From positions 992,001 through 1,056,000 of the forward strand of contig NZ_CP019645.1 in NCBI RefSeq assembly GCF_001999985.1: 64,000 bases of DNA. The letters run 5' to 3'. The notes under the pieces are model-generated. The model worked only from the letters and a program-made list of their open reading frames with translations. It was not told the origin of the DNA and searched no databases. Shown here piece after piece: positions 61,627 through 64,000 of this stretch (positions within the stretch are counted from its first letter, which is position 1; each line of letters opens with the position of its first letter). The DNA comes from Helicobacter bilis. GTDB lineage: Bacteria; Campylobacterota; Campylobacteria; Campylobacterales; Helicobacteraceae. The translations under genes and the position numbers were made by a program.

Positions 61627-61734
61627 ATGCAAAATTTTGTTTTGATTAAAACCCAGAATGGCTTTGAATATGTGTTAGAATCTAGGCAAGATTTAGCACA
61701 AGGTTTGGAATCAGTCAAATTTATAATGGAGTAA
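61627..61734 (+). CDS. Possible 35-residue peptide upstream of dapE
   Basis: The frame reads MQNFVLIKTQNGFEYVLESR and ends 3 bases before the dapE ATG, so it could be a coupled leader peptide. GGGG lies upstream. Part of the surroundings (TGGGTGCAAAATGGGG) is a dispersed repeat word. No known family. Weak support. Confidence 0.25.
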   Translation: MQNFVLIKTQNGFEYVLESRQDLAQGLESVKFIME

Positions 61735-61737
61735 AAC

Positions 61738-62934
61738 ATGGCATTAGAGATTCTAAAAAAACTTATACAATATCCTACAATCACGCCGCTAGAGCATGGA
61801 ATCTATGAGTATATACAGACACTTTTACCTTCATTTCAAGCTTTATATATTGAAAAAGGTGGTGTAAAAAATGTGTTGTTTTATAAGATTCCAAAGGGAT
61901 ATGATGAAAAGAGTGCATGGGATAGACTAAAGCATTTTTGCTTTGCAGGGCATATTGATGTGGTAAAGCCCGGTGGCGGGGCAGTTGTGCCAAAGGATAT
62001 ACACGACACACAAGATAGCGAACAAAATAAAGGTGAGTGGAGTTATCCGCCATTTACCCCTACAATACATGATGGCTATATCTATGGTCGTGGCACGCAG
62101 GATATGAAAGGTGGTATTGCCTGTTTTATCAAGGCATTGCAAGATTTTATAAGTGAGAATGAAACTCAAATGATTTTTTCTGTGCTTTTAACAAGTGATG
62201 AAGAGGGTGAAGGGATCTATGGCACACAATACATGCTAGAAATCCTAAAAGAAAAGGGCATGCTACCTACATACGCCATTGTCGCAGAGCCTACAAGCAC
62301 GAAGTTTGCGGGGGATACGATAAAGGTTGGCAGACGAGGGTCTATTAATGGTGTGATTAAGATTCTAGGGAAGCAGGGGCATGTCGCCTATCCTGAAAAG
62401 TGTATCAATCCAGTGGAGTTACTCGGCAGTAAGCTAGGGCTTTTAGCGGGGGTAAATCTTGATAGTGGAGATTGCGTATTTAGCGCATCAAAGCTTGTGA
62501 TAACGGATATAAGAGGCGGCATTGAAGCGGTGAATGTAACGCCCAATGATTTAGTCATTATGTTTAATGTGAGAAACTCCACAATGACGACTTTAGAGAG
62601 TGTGAAATCGCATGTAGATTCTGTATTGAATGGACTGCCTTACACGCTAGAGCTAAAACAAAGCTCAAAAAGCTTTCATACAAAAGATAGTGTTTTAATC
62701 ACGCTTTTACAAGATTCTATCCATGAAGTAGCACAAATACAAGCAGATCTTAGCACAAGTGGTGGCACAAGTGATGCAAGATTTTTGAGTGAATATGGCG
62801 TAGAAGTGGTAGAGCTTGGCTTATGCAATGATAGAATCCACGCAGTAGATGAAAGGGTGTCTTTGCAAGATATAGAACAATTAGAGAGAATCTTTTCTGT
62901 ATTTTTGAAGAGATTGTTACAAGATGGGGTGTAG
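61738..62934 (+). CDS. dapE: Succinyl-diaminopimelate desuccinylase
   Basis: This zinc amidohydrolase of lysine and peptidoglycan precursor synthesis has 398 residues. Metal ligands lie in FAGHIDVV, YGRGTQDMKGG and SDEEGEGIYGT. SGGTSDARFL is the C-terminal signature. Between HIDVVKPGG and WSYPPFTP there is an extra loop of about 18 residues (including DIHDTQDSEQNKGE) that usual DapE lacks. TGGAG precedes the ATG. Confidence 0.95.
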   Translation: MALEILKKLIQYPTITPLEHGIYEYIQTLLPSFQALYIEKGGVKNVLFYKIPKGYDEKSAWDRLKHFCFAGHIDVVKPGGGAVVPKDIHDTQDSEQNKGEWSYPPFTPTIHDGYIYGRGTQDMKGGIACFIKALQDFISENETQMIFSVLLTSDEEGEGIYGTQYMLEILKEKGMLPTYAIVAEPTSTKFAGDTIKVGRRGSINGVIKILGKQGHVAYPEKCINPVELLGSKLGLLAGVNLDSGDCVFSASKLVITDIRGGIEAVNVTPNDLVIMFNVRNSTMTTLESVKSHVDSVLNGLPYTLELKQSSKSFHTKDSVLITLLQDSIHEVAQIQADLSTSGGTSDARFLSEYGVEVVELGLCNDRIHAVDERVSLQDIEQLERIFSVFLKRLLQDGV

Positions 62935-62945
62935 AATTTATAAAT

Positions 62946-63030
62946 TTTGCACCCTACACCTACCCCAAGCGATTGAGAATCTAGATTCCACAAAACAGCT
63001 TGTCATATTGAGCGAAGCGAAATATCTAAT
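62946..63030. repeat. Dispersed repeat between dapE and purS
   Basis: TTTTGCACCCTACACCTACC is followed about 40 bases later by CTTGTCATATTGAGCGAAGCG and AAATATCT. The same two words lie in the insertion within waaA and near 19130-19440. Confidence 0.7.
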
Positions 63031-63193
63031 ATGAAATCTAAGTAAAGATTAATCTAAAAATAGATTCAAATAAAGATGTTTCACTTTTTACAAAAGCCCA
63101 AAATGACACAAATCTAGAATCGTTTAGTCTCACGCAACTTAAAAGGATAGCGAGTTTTTCACTTTATAAACAATAACTTTATAAAAAATATTC

Positions 63194-63199
63194 TATAAT
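63194..63199 (+). promoter_or_regulatory. -10 element of purS
   Basis: TATAAT in TTCTATAATACGCC, 33 bases before the purS ATG. Confidence 0.55.
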
Positions 63200-63231
63200 A
63201 CGCCTTTACTAGATTGCAAAAAAGGATAGCA

Positions 63232-63480
63232 ATGCGTTATGATATAGCCATAGAAGTTAGCACAAGAGATGGTGTTTTAAATCCAGAATCAAAAGCGATT
63301 TTACAAGCATTGCAAGGGCATGATTTCGCGGTATCAAAACTCACTATGAATAAAAGATTCTATCTCACTTTAGAGGCAAAAGATAAGGTTGAAGCACAGA
63401 ATCTAGCAAAAGACATGTGTGAAGATTTTCTAGCAAATCCAATCATACAAGATTATACAATCAAAGTGCAAGAAGCATAA
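63232..63480 (+). CDS. purS: Phosphoribosylformylglycinamidine synthase subunit PurS
   Basis: This 82-residue subunit joins PurL and PurQ in the fourth step of purine synthesis. It has the PurS pattern of a start YDIAIEVSTRDGVLNPE, a middle ALQGHDFAVSKLTMNKRF and an end NPIIQDYTI. The ATG at 63232 has AAAAGGA; a TTG 18 bases upstream is less likely. purQ follows 15 bases on. Confidence 0.9.
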   Translation: MRYDIAIEVSTRDGVLNPESKAILQALQGHDFAVSKLTMNKRFYLTLEAKDKVEAQNLAKDMCEDFLANPIIQDYTIKVQEA

Positions 63481-63495
63481 TCTAGGGGCGTAGTT

Positions 63496-64000
63496 ATGGT
63501 AGCGATTTTGCATTTTTTAGGGACAAATTGCCAATATGATGTTGCGAACTTTTACACAAGACAGGGTATAGAAAATACGCTTATATGGCACACAGAAAGC
63601 ACTTTGCCAAAAGAGACGAAGTTAGCCGTTATTGCAGGTGGGTTTAGCTATGGCGACTATCTTAGATGTGGGGCAATAGCCGCTCAATCTCAAAGCATGA
63701 AAGCATTAAAGCGATATGTGGAGAATGGGGGTAGGGTACTTGGCATTTGCAATGGATTTCAGATTCTATGTGAATCAAAGCTTTTGCCCGGCGTGCTTAT
63801 GCGGAATAAAGACTTAAAATTTATCTCTAAAAATGCCCTTTTGCGTGTAAAAGCAAAAGATAATGCTATGCTTAAAGACTATGGGGAAAATGAAGAATTT
63901 ATGCTGCCTATAGCACACGCAGAGGGGAATTATCAAATAGATTCTAAAGGCTTAGAAACACTATATAATAATAATCAAGTGTTGCTGCAATACGCTGATG
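63496..64000 (+). CDS. purQ: Phosphoribosylformylglycinamidine synthase glutaminase PurQ, cut by the window end
   Basis: The frame is open from the ATG at 63496 to the last base (168 codons). It has GGFSYGDYLRCGAIAA, the catalytic Cys in GICNGFQILCE and AHAEGNYQ. PurQ usually has about 220 residues, so about 50 lie outside. It supplies ammonia to PurL. AGGGG precedes the start. Confidence 0.93.
   Translation, partial: MVAILHFLGTNCQYDVANFYTRQGIENTLIWHTESTLPKETKLAVIAGGFSYGDYLRCGAIAAQSQSMKALKRYVENGGRVLGICNGFQILCESKLLPGVLMRNKDLKFISKNALLRVKAKDNAMLKDYGENEEFMLPIAHAEGNYQIDSKGLETLYNNNQVLLQYAD

Overview
The window is an AT-rich chromosomal segment of an epsilonproteobacterium, most likely an enterohepatic Helicobacter rather than H. 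pylori. The acpP-fabF-accA, waaA-flgZ-nif3 and ribBA blocks match Helicobacter in content and order. Coding-strand poly-G contingency tracts are abundant. The contiguous dnaA-dnaN-gyrB cluster, the fused trpGD, bioF/bioA, metA/metY and purS-purQ differ from what I know of H. pylori. No prophage, insertion sequence, CRISPR array or rRNA gene is visible.

Layout. Positions 1-5000 hold a gene fragment at the edge, a FUSC-family membrane protein, ribA and a MORN-repeat protein. Positions 5000-13300 hold valS, a PilM/N/O-like trio, a phase-variable fucosyltransferase, a PilT-like ATPase and two pilin-like proteins. Positions 13468-18625 hold gyrB, dnaN and dnaA, with DnaA boxes on both sides of dnaA (probable bipartite oriC). 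A repeat-rich non-coding kilobase, a phase-variable autotransporter and divergent bioF/bioA follow. Positions 25766-31885 hold an operon of carbamoyltransferase, SGNH protein, SxtJ-like protein, SGNH protein and DUF5989-like peptide. Then come msbA, small exported proteins, a BrkB-type protein, four overlapping outer-membrane-protein genes, a solitary rpmH, eno, a ZnuC-like ATPase with mqo, metA/metY, and acpP-fabF-accA. The right end holds waaA-flgZ-nif3, a PagL-like deacylase, ribBA, tRNA-Gln and tRNA-fMet, an N6-adenine methylase-like protein, trpGD, yebC, mrp, dapE, purS and the start of purQ.

Two themes stand out. First, five genes carry poly-G tracts of 9-14 Gs. As sequenced, the autotransporter (G12) and the PagL-like enzyme (G12) are in frame. 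The fucosyltransferase (G14), one SGNH protein (G9) and the carbamoyltransferase (G13) are out of frame. The operon at 25766-31885 has the same kinds of genes as sxtI, sxtJ, sxtK and sxtL of saxitoxin clusters. In this setting I read it as a switchable surface-glycan modification module, not a toxin pathway.

Second, dispersed palindromic repeats lie between genes and also in frame inside genes. One family is present three times in the carbamoyltransferase and once upstream of metY, with compensatory changes in its hairpin. A second family, common between genes, lies in a roughly 95-residue insertion in waaA. This resembles the in-frame palindromic elements of Rickettsia.
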